In this document: positions 38,843 through 48,375 of the stretch, one piece after another
Numbering within the stretch: position 1 is the first letter of the stretch
Layout: every line of letters begins with the position of its first letter
Assembly: GCF_004569295.1 (NCBI RefSeq)
Contig: NZ_SPQC01000006.1
Span: forward strand, 1 to 64,000
Direction of reading: 5' to 3'
DNA length: 64,000 bases
Source: Rothia nasimurium
Lineage (GTDB): Bacteria; Actinomycetota; Actinomycetes; Actinomycetales; Micrococcaceae
The notes under the pieces: model-generated
What the model was told of the DNA's origin: nothing
Database searches by the model: none
Seen by the model: the letters and a program-made list of their open reading frames with translations, nothing else
Translations under genes and position numbers: made by a program

Positions 38843-39799
38843 TTAGCCCAGCAGCACCTTACTGGTCATAGCGGCGGACCCTGCCAGGACGACGTGTTCG
38901 AGGTTGTCGGGGCCCAGCACGAAGGTGACGGCGAGGGTTCCACCGGGTACGCGGACCAGCCACTCGTCAGGGGCGTCCTCGCCACCCCAGAAACGGGTAG
39001 CGGCAGCGGCGGCGCAAGCGCCGGTACCGCAGGAGAGGGTTTCGCCGACGCCGCGTTCGTGCACGCGCATGCGAATTGAGCCGATGTTTTCGGTGGCGGG
39101 GTCACCGTCCTCTGCTGAAATTTCTTCCGGGACGACGAACTCTACGTTGGTGCCTTCAGGCGGGTTGGGTGAAACCTTGGGGGCCTCGTGCAGGTTCAGC
39201 CCGTCAAGTTTGCCGTCGGTGCCCAGCATGACGACAGTATGGGGGTTACCCATGGTGATGGACAGAGCCCCACGGGGAGTGCGTAGCCCCTTGGCAGTTA
39301 CCTGGGCGTCAGTACCGTTATCGCGGGCCATATCGCCGTTGATGAAGCCCCAGGGGCCCATGTCGATGGCGTAGCCGTCTTCGGTGCGGCCCACGGCCTT
39401 GATACCGGCGCGGGTGGCGATGAGCAGGCGTCCGCCCTCTTCGAGCTCAACCAGTTTCTCGGTCAGCAGGTAGTCAACAAAGGCGCGCACCCCGTTACCG
39501 CACATCTCGGCGATCGAGCCGTCGCCGTTGCGGTAGTCCATGAACCAGATAGCTTCAGGAGCCTCTTCCAGCAGGTGGGACGCAAAATCCAGGTGCTCGG
39601 TCTTGACCGCGCGAATAAAGCCGTCGGCGCCGATGCCGAAGTGGCGGTCGGTAACCTTGGCAATAAGCTCAGCCGGCAGGTCGAGCCTAGCTTCGGGGTC
39701 GGTGACAAAGATGAAGTCGTTGCCGGTTGCCTGCCCCTTGGTGAGGGTCTTGCCGGTCAAATCGCCCCAGACGGGGGTTTCTACGGTGTGGATTGCCAC
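38843..39799 (-). CDS. dapF: Diaminopimelate epimerase
   Basis: Interconverts LL- and meso-diaminopimelate for lysine and peptidoglycan. 318 residues. The two catalytic cysteines are in EMCGNGVRAF (Cys100) and SCGTGAC (Cys257). It starts with GTG after GGAAAGG and follows miaA by 36 bases. Downstream is the TehB-like methyltransferase. Confidence 0.95.
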   Translation of the reverse strand: MAIHTVETPVWGDLTGKTLTKGQATGNDFIFVTDPEARLDLPAELIAKVTDRHFGIGADGFIRAVKTEHLDFASHLLEEAPEAIWFMDYRNGDGSIAEMCGNGVRAFVDYLLTEKLVELEEGGRLLIATRAGIKAVGRTEDGYAIDMGPWGFINGDMARDNGTDAQVTAKGLRTPRGALSITMGNPHTVVMLGTDGKLDGLNLHEAPKVSPNPPEGTNVEFVVPEEISAEDGDPATENIGSIRMRVHERGVGETLSCGTGACAAAAATRFWGGEDAPDEWLVRVPGGTLAVTFVLGPDNLEHVVLAGSAAMTSKVLLG

Positions 39800-39835
39800 G
39801 GGTTTTGCCTTTCCGTTGTGGGGCGCTTTTTCTTC

Positions 39836-40798
39836 TTAGTCTAGTGCCTGGTGGCCCTTGATGATGGCCAGGGCCTCGGTGAGCAGATCGGGGCTGGACC
39901 AGTCAAGCCAGTGCACCCGCTCATCTGCCCTGAACCAGGTGAGCTGGCGGCGGGCGAACTGGCGGGTGGCGGTGACGGTATCTTCAACTGCCTGGGCGAC
40001 AGAATATTCCTCACCGGCTGGCAGCAAGCCGCGGGCGGCGTCCAGAACCTTGAGAAATTCCCGGTAGCCGATAGCTGCCGGGGCGGTTTTGCCCAGGCGC
40101 AGGCCCTTGGCTTCGAGGGCTTCTACCTCGGCCAGCAGCCCGGCTTCTTCCATGGCAACTACCCGGTTGTGTAGCCGCTGGTGTAGCTGGGCGCGGTCAC
40201 CGTTGAGACCAATTTGCAGGGCAGGCTGGTGGTAGGTGCGGGTGGGCATGAAGGACGAGAAGGGGCGGCCGGTCACCTCAAAGACCTCAAGGGCGCGCAC
40301 CAGGCGGCGGCCGTCCTTCACCCGCTCAGCTGATTCGGGGTCAACCGCGCGCAGACGCTCGAGCAGGGGGCCGGGGCCGGACGCCGCCAGCTCAGCTTCC
40401 AGCCGAGCCCGCACCGTCGGGTCGGTTTCGGGAAATTCCAGAACATCCAGGGCAGCGCGCACATACAGGCCAGACCCACCGACCAGAATCGGGTAGTTCC
40501 CGCGAGCGCGAATCTCGTCAAAGATAGCCCTAGCCTGGGCTTGGAAGGTAGCGACTGAGGCTTCCTCCATGACATCGAGGGTGTCGAGCAGGTGGTGGAG
40601 AACCCCCTGCATTTCTTCGGCAGTGACCTTGGCGGTGCCGATATCCATACCCCGGTAGAACTGCATGGAATCGGCGTTGACGCACTCCCCTCCCAAAGCC
40701 CGTGCCAGCTCGATAGCGAGAGCGCTTTTACCTGAGCCGGTGGGGCCCACCACCGCGATGATGGGCAGGGAGCTGCTGGCGGCGTCCTTCTCTGCCAT
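39836..40798 (-). CDS. miaA: tRNA dimethylallyltransferase
   Basis: Adds a dimethylallyl group to A37 of tRNAs reading UNN codons. 320 residues. P-loop GPTGSGKS is at 18-25, the [10 protein letters not shown] block follows at 41-50, and [11 protein letters not shown] is near 115. It starts three bases after the miaB stop; the two enzymes act in order on the same base. Confidence 0.95.
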   Translation of the reverse strand: MAEKDAASSSLPIIAVVGPTGSGKSALAIELARALGGECVNADSMQFYRGMDIGTAKVTAEEMQGVLHHLLDTLDVMEEASVATFQAQARAIFDEIRARGNYPILVGGSGLYVRAALDVLEFPETDPTVRARLEAELAASGPGPLLERLRAVDPESAERVKDGRRLVRALEVFEVTGRPFSSFMPTRTYHQPALQIGLNGDRAQLHQRLHNRVVAMEEAGLLAEVEALEAKGLRLGKTAPAAIGYREFLKVLDAARGLLPAGEEYSVAQAVEDTVTATRQFARRQLTWFRADERVHWLDWSSPDLLTEALAIIKGHQALD

Positions 40799-40801
40799 GG
40801 G

Positions 40802-42316
40802 TTAGAGGGCGGGCTTGAAGGTGGGGAAACCCAGGGAAACCGGGGTGCCGGGCACCTGGGTGGTACCGGTGCCGCAGGAGTCGGCCTGGGCGCGGTCCCA
40901 GGCATCGCCTGCGCGGGAGCGGCGCACCGAGTACTGGTCGGCGGTGGGGTCAGAAATCAGGTGGAAGGAGCCGGCCTCGGTGATAGGCAGGGTCACCAGG
41001 TCGCCGGGTCGGGGCACCTCGCAGCCTTCGGGCACTGTGAAGTGAACCAGGCGCTGGTCGCGGGCTCGGCCCGACAGACGGCCGGTTTCTTCGGCCTTAC
41101 GCCCTGACTCTGCGGTAACCATCAGCTCAACGGTCTTACCCAGCTGCTTACGGTTTTCTTCACCGGCAATGCGGTCCTGTAGGGCAATCAGACGCTCGTA
41201 GCGTTCCTGCACCACAGCCTTGGGCACCTGGTTGGGCATGGTCGCTGCCGGAGTGCCGGGGCGAATCGAATACTGGAAGGTAAAAGCGGACGAGAAACGG
41301 GACTCCTCAACCACGCGCAAGGTCTCCTGGAAGTCCTCTTCGGTTTCGCCGGGGAAGCCGACAATAATGTCGGTGGTGATGACGGCATCGGGGATGCGCT
41401 CGCGCACCTTCTCCAGGATGCCAAGGAACTTCTTGGAGCGGTAGGAGCGCCTCATGTCTTTGAGCACCTTGTCAGAGCCAGACTGCAAGGGCATGTGCAG
41501 CACGGGCATGACGTTGGGGGTTTCAGCCATAGCGTCGATGACGTCGTCGGTGAACATGGCCGGGTGGGGGGAGGTAAAGCGGACGCGCTCCAAGCCCTCG
41601 ATCTCACCGCAGGCTCGCAGCAGCTTCGAAAACGCCTGGCGGTCGCCAAAGCCCACACCGTAGGAGTTGACGTTCTGGCCCAGCAGGGTCACTTCGATAG
41701 CGCCGTCATCGACCAAGGCCTGCACTTCTGCCAGGATTTCGCCCGGGCGGCGGTCTTCTTCCTTACCGCGTAGAGAGGGCACGATGCAGAAGGTGCAGGT
41801 GTTGTTGCAGCCCACCGAGATAGAGACCCAGCCGGAGTACACGTGGTCGCGCTTAGTCGGCAAGGTGGAGGGGAAAACCTCCAAGGCCTCCAGCAACTCA
41901 GCCTGGGCCTCGTTGTTATGACGGGCGCGCTCGAGTAGGGTGGGCAGGGAACCAATGTTGTGGGTACCGAACACCACGTCGACCCAGGGGGCCTTCTTCA
42001 GAATGACGTCCTGGTCCTTCTGCGCTAGGCAGCCACCCACGGCAATCTGCATGCCCTCGTTCTCACGCTTGACCGGGGCGAGCTGACCCAGGTTACCGTA
42101 GAGCTTATTATCGGCGTTTTCGCGCACGGCACAGGTGTTGAAAACGACCAGGTCGGGGGTGGTTCCCTCTTCTGCGGGCACGTAGCCTGATGCCTCAAGC
42201 AGGCCGCTCATACGCTCTGAATCGTGTACGTTCATCTGGCAGCCGAAGGTACGCACCTCGTAGGTGCGGGTCTTGGGTGCTGCCACGGGCTTGTCGGTGT
42301 TCACGTCAATACTCAC
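40802..42316 (-). CDS. miaB: tRNA-2-methylthio-N6-dimethylallyladenosine synthase
   Basis: Radical-SAM methylthiotransferase that completes ms2i6A37. 504 residues: N-terminal MTTase domain with cluster cysteines 26, 62 and 96, radical-SAM triad Cys170, Cys174 and Cys177 in CNNTCTFC, and a C-terminal TRAM domain (about 380-450). The GTG start lies six bases after a TAGACT -10 box with no ribosome binding site in between, so the transcript is probably leaderless. Confidence 0.94.
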   Translation of the reverse strand: MSIDVNTDKPVAAPKTRTYEVRTFGCQMNVHDSERMSGLLEASGYVPAEEGTTPDLVVFNTCAVRENADNKLYGNLGQLAPVKRENEGMQIAVGGCLAQKDQDVILKKAPWVDVVFGTHNIGSLPTLLERARHNNEAQAELLEALEVFPSTLPTKRDHVYSGWVSISVGCNNTCTFCIVPSLRGKEEDRRPGEILAEVQALVDDGAIEVTLLGQNVNSYGVGFGDRQAFSKLLRACGEIEGLERVRFTSPHPAMFTDDVIDAMAETPNVMPVLHMPLQSGSDKVLKDMRRSYRSKKFLGILEKVRERIPDAVITTDIIVGFPGETEEDFQETLRVVEESRFSSAFTFQYSIRPGTPAATMPNQVPKAVVQERYERLIALQDRIAGEENRKQLGKTVELMVTAESGRKAEETGRLSGRARDQRLVHFTVPEGCEVPRPGDLVTLPITEAGSFHLISDPTADQYSVRRSRAGDAWDRAQADSCGTGTTQVPGTPVSLGFPTFKPAL

Positions 42317-42350
42317 CCGTACAGTCTACTAGGTTGCTATTCTGGGCTCT
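42317..42350. promoter_or_regulatory. Compact divergent leaderless promoter pair
   Basis: Only 34 bases separate the start codons of miaB and the kinase gene. Minus-strand -10 TAGACT (42323-42328) sits six bases before miaB GTG; plus-strand -10 TATTCT (42338-42343) sits seven bases before the kinase ATG. Neither has a clear -35 box. Confidence 0.6.
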
Positions 42351-43439
42351 ATGCCGGTTCGCCATTCTCCCTCATTCTTTGCATCACGTGCCGCCCAGGC
42401 TGCGAGTGCCTACTCCCCTAGCGCGGCGGTGGAGCAGCCCGTAGATTCCCCCGCTTTTTTGCGTCTGCTGGCCGGGCTTTTAGAGCGGTCTGTGGAACTG
42501 ACCGACGTTCAGGTTGCTGATGCCCAGATTCTGTCGAGCGGGATGCGGTCGGTGGTGGTTCGGGTACGGGATTATCGCGGGGCGAGCTGTGTGCTCAAGT
42601 ATTTTCGCCGCAAGGACTCAGCCCGCAACTCTGGCGGTTTTGGCTACCTGCGCGAAAAACACGGCCTTGCTGCCCTGAAGCAGGTCGCGCCGGGGCTCTA
42701 CCCCCGCCTGTTGGCTGCTGACGACGCTGATCGTCTGCTGATTCTTGAGGACGTCACCGGCGGCTTCTCGTCTACTATAAGCCTGGGTGAGCTTCTGCTG
42801 TCGTCCGGGGCGGACGCCACACCCCGGCAGGCCCTGGACGCTTGGGTAGATACCTGGGCTAGTATTCTGGGCTCCCCCGCTCAGGCTGCCGCCCAGGCAT
42901 CTTTTGTCGCTGAGCTTGCGAGCGCTGATGCGCAGGCGTCCGCACCGGGGTCCTTGCCCTCGCCCCGGCTTGCCTTCAAGGGCCTGCGCCTGCTGGCCGA
43001 TAGGGAGGGTGTGCCGGTGGGCTCGACTGAATTCACGCAGATGGAGCAGGCCGTGGAGGGCATTATCTACCCGGCGCCGAGTGAGAGGGTGCTGTCGTCC
43101 GGCGATTTTTCTCCGGCTAACCTGCTGCAGCAGGCAGCTCCTGCGTCGAGAGTTCGCGGTATCGACGCTGAGGGAACTTGCTGGCACCACTGGGCGCTAC
43201 CGGTGGCTGAGCTCCTGCTGGGCTTCCCGTCCTGGCCAGAGGGGCCGATTTCAGCGGACCTTGTGGAGAGTACTCTATGGCAGGGGGCGGTACAGCGTTT
43301 CTATAAGCAGGTGGCTCCGAGCCCCAGCGAGAGCGTACACGATGACACCCAGATAGCTGCAGCAATGGTAGCGGTTCAGGCGATTATGGCAGAACAAGGC
43401 AGATTAGAGGTAGCATCTCTTTCCAAAACCCCTTTTTAA
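42351..43439 (+). CDS. APH-fold phosphotransferase of unknown substrate
   Basis: A 362-residue protein with the outline of the aminoglycoside/choline kinase fold. Lys83 in VLKYFRR is the likely ATP-contact lysine, LLILEDV (129-135) the hinge, GDFSPAN (251-257) the catalytic loop in place of HGDxxxxN, and IDAE (271-274) the metal site. The catalytic Asp252 and Asn257 are kept, the loop histidine is replaced by Ser. It may act on a small molecule or be a modest drug kinase; no evidence decides. Accessory position between miaB and recX. Confidence 0.72.
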   Translation: MPVRHSPSFFASRAAQAASAYSPSAAVEQPVDSPAFLRLLAGLLERSVELTDVQVADAQILSSGMRSVVVRVRDYRGASCVLKYFRRKDSARNSGGFGYLREKHGLAALKQVAPGLYPRLLAADDADRLLILEDVTGGFSSTISLGELLLSSGADATPRQALDAWVDTWASILGSPAQAAAQASFVAELASADAQASAPGSLPSPRLAFKGLRLLADREGVPVGSTEFTQMEQAVEGIIYPAPSERVLSSGDFSPANLLQQAAPASRVRGIDAEGTCWHHWALPVAELLLGFPSWPEGPISADLVESTLWQGAVQRFYKQVAPSPSESVHDDTQIAAAMVAVQAIMAEQGRLEVASLSKTPF

Positions 43440-43447
43440 GGGTACAT

Positions 43448-43466
43448 TGTATATACCTTATATACA
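43448..43466. promoter_or_regulatory. Putative operator of the antitoxin gene
   Basis: TGTATATA and TATATACA form a perfect 8-bp inverted repeat with a three-base spacer, overlapping the likely -10 region just upstream of the ribosome binding site. RelB/DinJ antitoxins repress their own operons through such sites. Confidence 0.6.
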
Positions 43467-43478
43467 CAAGGAGGGGTC

Positions 43479-43733
43479 ATGGCCACCACAGTTGTTAACG
43501 TTCGACTCGATGAAGAGACTAAACAAGAACTTGATATCCTCTGCCAGCAATTAGGAATTACTGTCTCAGCAGCTTTTTCGATGTTTGCCAAGAAGATGAC
43601 CAGAGAACAGCGAATTCCTTTTGAAGTGTCTATCGACCCTTTCTACTCTGAGAACAATCTCAAACATCTACGACGCTCTATTCACCAGGTCAAAGGAGGC
43701 CAGCTAACAGAGCATGGGCTGATTGATGAATAA
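43479..43733 (+). CDS. RelB/DinJ-family antitoxin
   Basis: An 84-residue antitoxin. The ribbon-helix-helix N-terminus (VVNVRLDEETKQELDILC) binds DNA; the C-terminal half, starting near PFEVSID, would wrap the toxin. A strong AAGGAGGGG ribosome binding site and a palindromic operator lie upstream. The downstream toxin frame is a short internally deleted remnant, so this is an orphan antitoxin. Codon use and A+T content differ from neighbours, suggesting acquisition. Confidence 0.88.
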   Translation: MATTVVNVRLDEETKQELDILCQQLGITVSAAFSMFAKKMTREQRIPFEVSIDPFYSENNLKHLRRSIHQVKGGQLTEHGLIDE

Positions 43734-43812
43734 GCTATGGTCCGATGAAGCCTGGGCACAGTATGTAAGCTGGCAAAGCGAAGACCGCAAAACTCACTAC
43801 GGCGACCACTAG
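43726..43812 (+). pseudogene. YoeB/Txe-type toxin remnant with internal deletion
   Basis: The ATG at 43726 overlaps the antitoxin stop by eight bases (ATGAATAA), as in an intact toxin-antitoxin pair. It encodes 28 residues: MNKLWSDEAWAQYVSWQ matches the YoeB/Txe N-terminus, and after KT the frame jumps to HYGDH, resembling the end of such toxins. About 55-60 residues, including the catalytic part, are missing, and the frame is kept across the deletion. It cannot be an active mRNA interferase. Confidence 0.75.
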
Positions 43813-43840
43813 TCCTTAGATTCATTTGCACCACGTTCAG

Positions 43841-44842
43841 TTAGTCGTAGTAGCTGTACCCGTCCTCACTGCTCATACCCATCTCTTGAGCGTAGCTCTC
43901 GACCTCTTCACGCACCACGCTAAAAGCTAGACCCGCCGGGTAGCCCTTACGCCCCAACATAGCCACCAGGCGACGCATAACCTTCTCTTTCTCGCCCCTG
44001 TCCCCCAGGTCCATTGAGGGACGCAATTTTTTGCGCACCAACTCGTGGGCATCGGCGCGCTCGTCCTCCTCGGTGCGCTGCTCCAGAGCTATTTCGGCAA
44101 GCTCACCTTCAACGCCCTTGGTTTTCAGCTCCCGCCGGATAGCCGACCGCGACAGCTTCTTCACGTTCATTCGGGTACGCACATACATGTCGGCGAACTC
44201 AGCGTCGTTAATCAGGTTGACCGCCTCAAAACGGTTCAGGATATCCTCAATAACCTCCGCCGAAATTTCTTTGTCGACCAGCTTTTTCTCCAGCATGGCC
44301 CGGGACTTAGGCGAGGCAGCAAGCTGATTCAGCACAATATTTTTAGCCCGCGTAAATTCGCTCTCCGGTTCCTTACCAGCGCGGCTTCTCTTCTCAGGCA
44401 TGGGAGTGACCCCCTGCACCAGCATTTCTTCGTCGGTGACCGACTCATTCAGGGCCGAGCCTTCACGGAAGAGAGGCTGCGAGCGCTTGCGCTGGAGAGT
44501 TTCGTTCTCTGGAGCGGACGCCGCCCCGATAGCGGGTGCGAAGGGCGAGCGGGCAGCATATTTGGCGGGCGGCTTGCGGAACCCTTTTTTGAGGTTGGGG
44601 TTGCGACGGCGGGTGTATTTGCCCTGACGGGCTGGTTCCGCAGCCTCGGCTACTTCCCCACCGTCCCGGCTACTACCCGTTGCAGCTGATGCTTTACCGG
44701 TGTAGGGGGTAGCGGTTTGTGTGCTGGCGTAAGCGCCAGACTCCCCCGGTAGATCCTGGGCCAGGCCCTGTGCCGCCGGGTGCCAGGCCGGGTACTCCTC
44801 AGGGGCAAGAAAATCTTCGACTCGTGGGTTTTCTGCGCTCAC
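43841..44842 (-). CDS. recX: Regulatory protein RecX
   Basis: Modulates RecA filaments. 333 residues; only the last 170 (about 163-325) form the three-helix RecX repeats, with FEAVNLINDAEFADMYV and KLSRSAIRREL. The first 160 residues are an Ala/Ser/Arg-rich, low-complexity extension that is longer than usual. It follows recA across a hairpin that may lower its expression. Confidence 0.9.
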   Translation of the reverse strand: MSAENPRVEDFLAPEEYPAWHPAAQGLAQDLPGESGAYASTQTATPYTGKASAATGSSRDGGEVAEAAEPARQGKYTRRRNPNLKKGFRKPPAKYAARSPFAPAIGAASAPENETLQRKRSQPLFREGSALNESVTDEEMLVQGVTPMPEKRSRAGKEPESEFTRAKNIVLNQLAASPKSRAMLEKKLVDKEISAEVIEDILNRFEAVNLINDAEFADMYVRTRMNVKKLSRSAIRRELKTKGVEGELAEIALEQRTEEDERADAHELVRKKLRPSMDLGDRGEKEKVMRRLVAMLGRKGYPAGLAFSVVREEVESYAQEMGMSSEDGYSYYD

Positions 44843-44879
44843 GTTCCCCTCCTGCTACCTACATCGTGTCATGTCGAAA

Positions 44880-44914
44880 GCCGCCACTACCGGGGCTTTT
44901 CCCGTAGTGGCGGC
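44880..44914 (-). terminator. Hairpin between recA and recX
   Basis: Perfect 11-bp arms GCCGCCACTAC/GTAGTGGCGGC with a 13-base loop; on the minus strand only TTTCG follows. This is a weak terminator, suited to letting part of the recA transcription through to recX. Confidence 0.7.
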
Positions 44915-44935
44915 TACTAGCTCGCTGTTATGAGT

Positions 44936-46042
44936 TTAGAAGTTCTCAGAGATATCATCGAGCGGGTCAACAGAGGTACTGGGCTCTACCTCGTCCAGCT
45001 CTTCCTCTTCACCCTCAATGATGCCGAGCTTAACCATGGTCTTGTACTTAATCTCTTCGGTTAGTTCGGGGTTGTCCTTGAGGAAACGGCGCACGTTTTC
45101 CTTACCCTGACCTAGCTGATCGCCCTCGTAGGTGAACCAGGCGCCGGACTTCTTGACCACGTTGTGCTCAACGGCAAGGTCGAGAATGCCACCTTCAACT
45201 GAGATACCCTCACCGTAGAGAATATCGAATTCAGCCTGCTTGAAGGGCGGAGCCATCTTGTTCTTGACGACCTTGGCGCGGGTACGGTTGCCGATGGGGT
45301 TAGCGCCGTCCTTGAGGGTCTCAATACGGCGAATATCGATACGTACCGAGGCGTAGAACTTCAGAGCCTTACCACCGGTGGTGGTTTCGGGTGAGCCGAA
45401 GAAAACGCCAATCTTTTCGCGCAACTGGTTGATAAAGATAGCGGTGGTGTTGGTTGCTGACAGGCGGCCGGTAATCTTACGCAGAGCCTGGGACATCAGA
45501 CGGGCCTGCAGACCCACGTGGGAGTCACCCATCTCGCCCTCAATTTCGGCGCGGGGCACCAGAGCGGCAACGGAGTCAACCACGATGATGTCGATGGAGC
45601 CAGAGCCCACCAGCATATCCATGATTTCCAGGGCCTGTTCACCGGTATCGGGCTGGGAGACCAGCAGGGCGTCGGTGTCTACACCCAGCTTGGCTGCGTA
45701 GACCGGGTCAAGGGCGTGTTCAGCATCGATGAAGGCTGCGATACCGCCGGCCTTCTGCACATTAGCCACAGCGTGGAGGGCGACGGTGGTCTTACCGGAA
45801 GATTCTGGGCCGTAGATTTCTACCACGCGACCGCGGGGCAGGCCGCCAATGCCGAGGGCGGCGTCCAGGGCCAGAGCGCTGGTTGAAATAGTTTCGACCT
45901 TGCTGGCCTCGCGGTCACCCAGGCGCATGACGGAGCCCTTGCCGTAGTTCTTATCAATCTGGGCAAGGACGGCCTCAAGTGCCTTTTCGCGCCCTTCGGC
46001 GGGTACCTGACCTACTGACTGCATGCGAGTTTTCGCTGCCAT
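44936..46042 (-). CDS. recA: RecA recombinase
   Basis: DNA strand exchange and co-protease for LexA. 368 residues. Walker A GPESSGKT at 78-85, the DNA-binding loops and the acidic C-terminal tail ([11 protein letters not shown]) are all typical. A LexA box lies about 165 bases upstream. First of recA-recX; DUF3046 and clgR-like genes lie upstream, the usual actinobacterial order. Confidence 0.98.
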   Translation of the reverse strand: MAAKTRMQSVGQVPAEGREKALEAVLAQIDKNYGKGSVMRLGDREASKVETISTSALALDAALGIGGLPRGRVVEIYGPESSGKTTVALHAVANVQKAGGIAAFIDAEHALDPVYAAKLGVDTDALLVSQPDTGEQALEIMDMLVGSGSIDIIVVDSVAALVPRAEIEGEMGDSHVGLQARLMSQALRKITGRLSATNTTAIFINQLREKIGVFFGSPETTTGGKALKFYASVRIDIRRIETLKDGANPIGNRTRAKVVKNKMAPPFKQAEFDILYGEGISVEGGILDLAVEHNVVKKSGAWFTYEGDQLGQGKENVRRFLKDNPELTEEIKYKTMVKLGIIEGEEEELDEVEPSTSVDPLDDISENF

Positions 46043-46207
46043 GTATGTTCCTCATTTCTTATCGCGGTACGAGAGTTCTTCTCTGGCTACCACGGTAATA
46101 CCTAGGGCTGACACTTTAAGGGTTCAGCGCGAAGATTTTGAAAATCTGTGGATAACCCGGTTATGTGTCGCGAGCTGCCGGTCGTTCGTTCACAATCCTA
46201 CAGGAAT

Positions 46208-46223
46208 TCGAACACATTTTCTA
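46208..46223 (-). promoter_or_regulatory. LexA box upstream of recA
   Basis: On the minus strand TAGAAAATGTGTTCGA has a perfect GTTCGA half and a partial first half relative to TCGAAC-N4-GTTCGA (two mismatches). It is about 165 bases from recA and 24 bases from the end of the DUF3046 gene. Confidence 0.65.
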
Positions 46224-46246
46224 TTAAGTACGAACGATTTTCTAGC

Positions 46247-46468
46247 CTAGGGCCGCGGCTCGATATCGGGCCCCAGCTGCCGTTCTACAGGAACATCCTG
46301 TACCCGGCAAATAGCCAGCCATACCTCGCGCACGTTGGCGCCGGCGTCCAGAGCCTGCTGGGCCGTCAAATCGCCAAAGTCCCCGGGTACCAGATCACGG
46401 GCTAGGTGGCGGGCATAGACCGATCCAAACTCATGGTCCATCGCCGCCCAAAATTCACTGAGCTTCAT
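46247..46468 (-). CDS. DUF3046-family protein
   Basis: A 73-residue protein starting MKLSEFWAAMDHEFG. DUF3046 is an actinobacterial family found just upstream of recA; its function is unknown. GGAAGGAAGAAG precedes the ATG at 46468. The pattern of Trp, Asp and Glu suggests a small soluble helical protein. Confidence 0.85.
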   Translation of the reverse strand: MKLSEFWAAMDHEFGSVYARHLARDLVPGDFGDLTAQQALDAGANVREVWLAICRVQDVPVERQLGPDIEPRP

Positions 46469-46512
46469 CTTCTTCCTTCCTCCACAGTACACAGACACCA
46501 CAGAACACAAAC

Positions 46513-46541
46513 AGAGCCGAGCCCTTGCGGGGCCCGGCTCC
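46513..46541 (-). terminator. Terminator after the clgR-like gene
   Basis: Stem GAGCCGGGCCC/GGGCTCGGCTC with a short loop; TGTTTGTG follows on the minus strand. It separates the clgR-like gene from the DUF3046 gene. Confidence 0.7.
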
Positions 46542-46570
46542 ATCTCTTAGTTACCTAGAGAGCGAATTGT

Positions 46571-47020
46571 CTAGCGAGCTGCCAGGGGGCGCTCGACGGC
46601 GGGAATATCGCGGCTTGAGGTTGCTGCGATACCGTATTCACGCTTGAACTGTTCTGAGAACTCAGCGGGTACGGTATCGGGTACCGAGAAGCCTTCTTCA
46701 ACAGCCATGCGGGCTGAGACTTCGGCCAGCATAGCTGAGAGGGAGATGTTCAGTGCCTGGCAGATGGAAGCCAGCAGCTCTGATGAGGCTTCCTTCTGTC
46801 CGCGCTCGACCTCGCTGAGGTAGCCCAGTGATACTCGGGCTGAGTGGGAAACTTCGCGGAGGGTGCGGCCCTGGCGCTGGCGAACATCGCGCAGAACTTC
46901 GCCGATAGCGTGGCGGAGCAGGATTACTTTACCGGTGTCGTGGGCAGGGGCAGCGTTCTCAGTCTGACCCACATCCTTCCAACGGACGACACCGTTCACG
47001 GATACGGGCTGCTTAGTCAT
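46571..47020 (-). CDS. ClgR-like XRE-family transcription factor
   Basis: A 149-residue regulator with a helix-turn-helix of the Cro/C1 type at about 40-97 ([20 protein letters not shown]). Place (between cinA and recA) and sequence match ClgR, activator of clp protease genes in actinobacteria. The C-terminus ends in LAAR, not the bare AA seen in some ClgR proteins that are Clp substrates. A palindrome overlaps its likely promoter. Confidence 0.85.
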   Translation of the reverse strand: MTKQPVSVNGVVRWKDVGQTENAAPAHDTGKVILLRHAIGEVLRDVRQRQGRTLREVSHSARVSLGYLSEVERGQKEASSELLASICQALNISLSAMLAEVSARMAVEEGFSVPDTVPAEFSEQFKREYGIAATSSRDIPAVERPLAAR

Positions 47021-47046
47021 TTTTATACCAATCTCCTGGTTGTCGT

Positions 47047-47066
47047 GCTCCTGTTATATCAGGAGC
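47047..47066. promoter_or_regulatory. Palindrome at the clgR-like promoter
   Basis: GCTCCTG-TTATAT-CAGGAGC, a perfect 7-bp inverted repeat whose centre carries the minus-strand TATAAC that may be the -10 box. It lies 27 bases before the clgR-like ATG and may be an operator. Confidence 0.5.
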
Positions 47067-47223
47067 GTGTGTTTTCAGCCTAGCGCATGTTGGCGCTTTC
47101 GTCAGCTGACCGGAAAATATTTCGTTTACTTACGACTTCTTTTCCTTACATCTATCTAAACCCATAGGGCTGTGTTTTCATTCCCTGTTAGCTGAAAAAT
47201 TCATCTGAAAATTTTCTGGGAGC

Positions 47224-47766
47224 TCACTTGGCCGTGTCAGCAAGAAACTCTGCAAGCAGGTTCAAGGCATCATGGGCGGCTTGGGCACGAATTTCTGCCC
47301 GGTTGCCCGCATAGTTTTTTTCAAGCACGCGGATGCCCCCGCTGGCCGGGTGCGCTACGGCCAGGTAGACGCGCCCTACCGGTTTGCCATCGCAGGGCTC
47401 TGGCCCGGCAGCTCCGGTGGTGGCTACGCCGAAATCAGCTTCGCAGACCCGGGCGGTTCCCTGAGCCATAGCGATCGCAACGTCTGGGTCTACCGCTCCC
47501 CGCTCAGCGAGCAAACCGGCAGGTACCCCCAGGACAGAGGCTTTGACCTCAGTAGCGTAGGAGATAATGCCACCCCGGTACACCGCAGACGCCCCAGGAA
47601 CGGTGCAGATGAGCTGGCCTACCATACCCCCGGTCAGGGACTCTGCCGTTGCCAGTTGAGCACCGGCGTCCGCCCCCTTCTGTGCCCCATCGACTGCGCG
47701 AGCTACCGCAGCGGCAACCAGACGGGCAGCAGCGCGCTCAAGGTCCTGGGCCCTTATCTCTACCAT
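47224..47766 (-). CDS. CinA C-terminal domain protein (nicotinamide-nucleotide amidase)
   Basis: A 180-residue stand-alone CinA C-terminal domain (PncC type). AESLTGG at 41-47 holds the catalytic serine, and GVATTGAAGPE near 113 is the second conserved block. It likely deamidates NMN to nicotinate mononucleotide in pyridine salvage. Starts four bases after the pgsA stop (GTG/ATG region), so it is in one operon with pgsA. Confidence 0.9.
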   Translation of the reverse strand: MVEIRAQDLERAAARLVAAAVARAVDGAQKGADAGAQLATAESLTGGMVGQLICTVPGASAVYRGGIISYATEVKASVLGVPAGLLAERGAVDPDVAIAMAQGTARVCEADFGVATTGAAGPEPCDGKPVGRVYLAVAHPASGGIRVLEKNYAGNRAEIRAQAAHDALNLLAEFLADTAK

Positions 47767-47772
47767 GCCGGG

Positions 47773-48375
47773 CTACTTCCCCTGAGCCGCGAAATAGTTG
47801 CGGCGCAGCTGCATGGCCTTGATGACGTAGTCAATACCGGTCACCACGGTCACGACCACCACGGCGGCCATCACCAGGTAGCCGGGCCACAAAGCCCAGG
47901 AACCCAGCTGCCCCAGCGGGAGAATCATCAGCACCAGTGCCACCGTCTGCAGCACGGTCTTGAGCTTACCGCCCTTAGAGGCCGCCATGACCCCGTACTT
48001 GATGATGAACAGGCGCATCACCGTGATACCCCACTCGCGCACCAAAATGACGATGGTGACCCACCACCACAGCTCCCCCAGCATGGACAGCACCACGAAG
48101 GCCGCCCCGGTGAGCAGCTTATCAGCGATGGGGTCAGCGATCTTGCCGAAGCTGGTAATCAGGTTGTTTTTGCGGGCTAGGTAGCCATCGAGCCAGTCGG
48201 TAATCATGGCTAGTACGAACACGGCGGCTGCCCACCAGCGCAGGCTCAGGTTGGCCTCGCCGTGGGGCCCGCCGGCCCAGAGGGTCCAGACGAACAGGGG
48301 AACCATCACAATGCGCAGGGCGGTCAGCGCATTCGGGATGTTCCAGTTAGAAGCGGTTGCGGTCTGGTCGGCCAC
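47773..48375 (-). CDS. pgsA: CDP-diacylglycerol-glycerol-3-phosphate 3-phosphatidyltransferase
   Basis: Integral membrane enzyme making phosphatidylglycerol phosphate. 200 residues with about five membrane segments. The CDP-alcohol phosphotransferase motif has Asp60, Asp63-Gly64, Ala67-Arg68, Gly77, Asp81 and Asp85, all in register. Lies between ftsK and the CinA-like gene, as in related genomes. Confidence 0.92.
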   Translation of the reverse strand: MADQTATASNWNIPNALTALRIVMVPLFVWTLWAGGPHGEANLSLRWWAAAVFVLAMITDWLDGYLARKNNLITSFGKIADPIADKLLTGAAFVVLSMLGELWWWVTIVILVREWGITVMRLFIIKYGVMAASKGGKLKTVLQTVALVLMILPLGQLGSWALWPGYLVMAAVVVVTVVTGIDYVIKAMQLRRNYFAAQGK

